Shown: piece after piece, positions 23,504 through 24,226 of the stretch
How the letters are laid out: the number at the start of each line of letters is the position of its first letter
Numbering within the stretch: the stretch's first letter is position 1
Made by a program: the position numbers and the translations under genes
Notes under the pieces: generated by a model
Told to the model about the DNA's origin: nothing
Database searches by the model: none
The model's input: the letters and a program-made list of their open reading frames with translations, nothing else
Assembly: GCA_964473995.1 (NCBI GenBank)
Contig: CAYYRB010000034.1
Span: 1-24,226, forward strand
Source of the DNA: JAKRSD01 sp964473995
GTDB taxonomy: Bacteria > Bacteroidota > Bacteroidia > CAIKAF01
Length of the DNA: 24,226 bases
Reading direction: 5' to 3'

Positions 23504-24226
23504 TTATTTTCGGTTGTAGAGGTCGCGAACCACAACGCTCGCACACATGCAGCCGAATACCGCCGGCATGTAACTGATTGTTCCGATCACTGACCGCTTG
23601 GGTCCGCCTTGTTCCATCACAACCAGATTTCCCTTTTGGTCCTTTTCGGGTGAGAAAACCACCTTAATGCCTTTGTAAATATGCATCCGATGAAGTCTTT
23701 TCCGCACATAGTAGGCAAGTTTGTCATTATAGGTTTTGGAGATATCGCAAACCTGCACCTGGGTTGGGTCTACTTTGCCGCCGGCCCCCATGCTGCTCAC
23801 GAGCGGAATGCGTCGGTCTAAACATTCTTTGATGTACCATACCTTGGCGGATAAGGTATCGATGGCGTCCACCGCGTAATCAAACCTGTCGGAATCCAAA
23901 AGTTCGGCCATCTGCCGGCTGTTTCTGAATTCGGAAATGATCTTGAGTTCTATCTCAGGATTGATGTCGCGCAGTTTTTCGGCCATCACTTCCGTTTTCA
24001 AACGCCCATCGGTACTTACGTAGGCGGGAGCCTGCCGGTTTCGGTTGGTTTCCTCCACCACATCGCCATCAACCAGCGTCAATTTTCTTACGCCCGCACG
24101 GGCAATCATTTCTGCGCATATGCCTCCGACACCGCCCAGTCCCGTCACCAACACATGGGCGTCAATCAGTTTCTCCAGTTTTTCGTCCCCAAGTAAAAGC
24201 CTGGTTCTTCCCATCCAGGATTGTAT
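23504..24226 (-). CDS. tcdA: tRNA threonylcarbamoyladenosine dehydratase (5' end outside window)
   Basis: A ThiF/E1-like enzyme that uses ATP to cyclise t6A37 in tRNA to ct6A. The adenylation fold is clear: VLVTGLGGVGGICAEMIARAGV, then LVDGDVVEETNRNRQ, DAIDTLSAK and the C-terminal SYMPAVFGCMCASVVVRDL. The first ATG inside the window is at 24214, but the frame stays open to the edge and reads I-Q-S-W before it. Family members have a short N-terminal segment containing such a Trp before RTxLLLG, so the true start is most likely beyond base 24226. The family name CsdL is a synonym. The gene precedes the TetR operon on the same strand with an AT-rich 132-base gap, so co-transcription is unlikely but not excluded. 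Confidence 0.92.
   Translation of the reverse strand: MQSWMGRTRLLLGDEKLEKLIDAHVLVTGLGGVGGICAEMIARAGVRKLTLVDGDVVEETNRNRQAPAYVSTDGRLKTEVMAEKLRDINPEIELKIISEFRNSRQMAELLDSDRFDYAVDAIDTLSAKVWYIKECLDRRIPLVSSMGAGGKVDPTQVQVCDISKTYNDKLAYYVRKRLHRMHIYKGIKVVFSPEKDQKGNLVVMEQGGPKRSVIGTISYMPAVFGCMCASVVVRDLYNRK

Overview
The window comes from a member of the Bacteroidota, most likely an aerobic or facultative, free-living Gram-negative lineage in or near the Flavobacteriia, Cytophagia or Sphingobacteriia. The evidence is: a C-terminal type IX secretion (T9SS) sorting domain on the first protein; a fused LpxC-FabZ protein; the Bacteroidota-specific DUF4295 protein next to rpmG and ftsY; a bacillithiol gene (bshC); several upstream sites matching the Bacteroidota -7 element TAnnTTTG; and mostly no Shine-Dalgarno sequences. 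Genes are densely packed, with many 4-base stop/start overlaps. No gap reaches 300 bases. I see no rRNA, tRNA, CRISPR array, insertion sequence or prophage.

Layout. Bases 1-4247 (+): the 3' end of a secreted PKD-domain protein, then sucC (TCA cycle), a biotin carboxylase and an FkbM-type methyltransferase. Bases 4253-11359 (-): holA and an EVE-domain gene; then a promoter, rpmG and DUF4295; a terminator; then ftsY, rimO, bshC and an unrecognised exported protein, the last three chained by 4-base overlaps. Bases 11447-15730 (+): a flavin amine oxidase, then lpxC-fabZ, lpxA (start of lipid A synthesis) and an orphan ABC ATPase. Bases 15837-17543 (-): an outer-membrane beta-barrel protein of Wzi/RemB type, divergent from miaE (+). 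Bases 18244-23371 (-): a four-gene export operon, TetR regulator - ABC exporter - HlyD-type periplasmic adaptor - TolC-type outer-membrane channel. Bases 23504-24226 (-): tcdA, cut by the window edge.

Most of the window is ordinary housekeeping: lipid A, translation, tRNA modification, protein targeting, central metabolism. The most unusual item is the ABC exporter at 20988-22691. Its nucleotide-binding domain departs from consensus at every catalytic motif: Walker A Lys is Arg, the Walker B Asp-Glu pair reads Glu-Asp, the signature is degenerate, the D-loop lacks its Asp and the switch His is absent. It nevertheless sits intact in a tightly coupled tripartite export operon behind its own TetR gene, whose upstream region holds several inverted repeats. 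This is the best candidate here for a poorly described system. The orphan ATPase behind lpxA also lacks the switch His and a clear Q-loop Gln.
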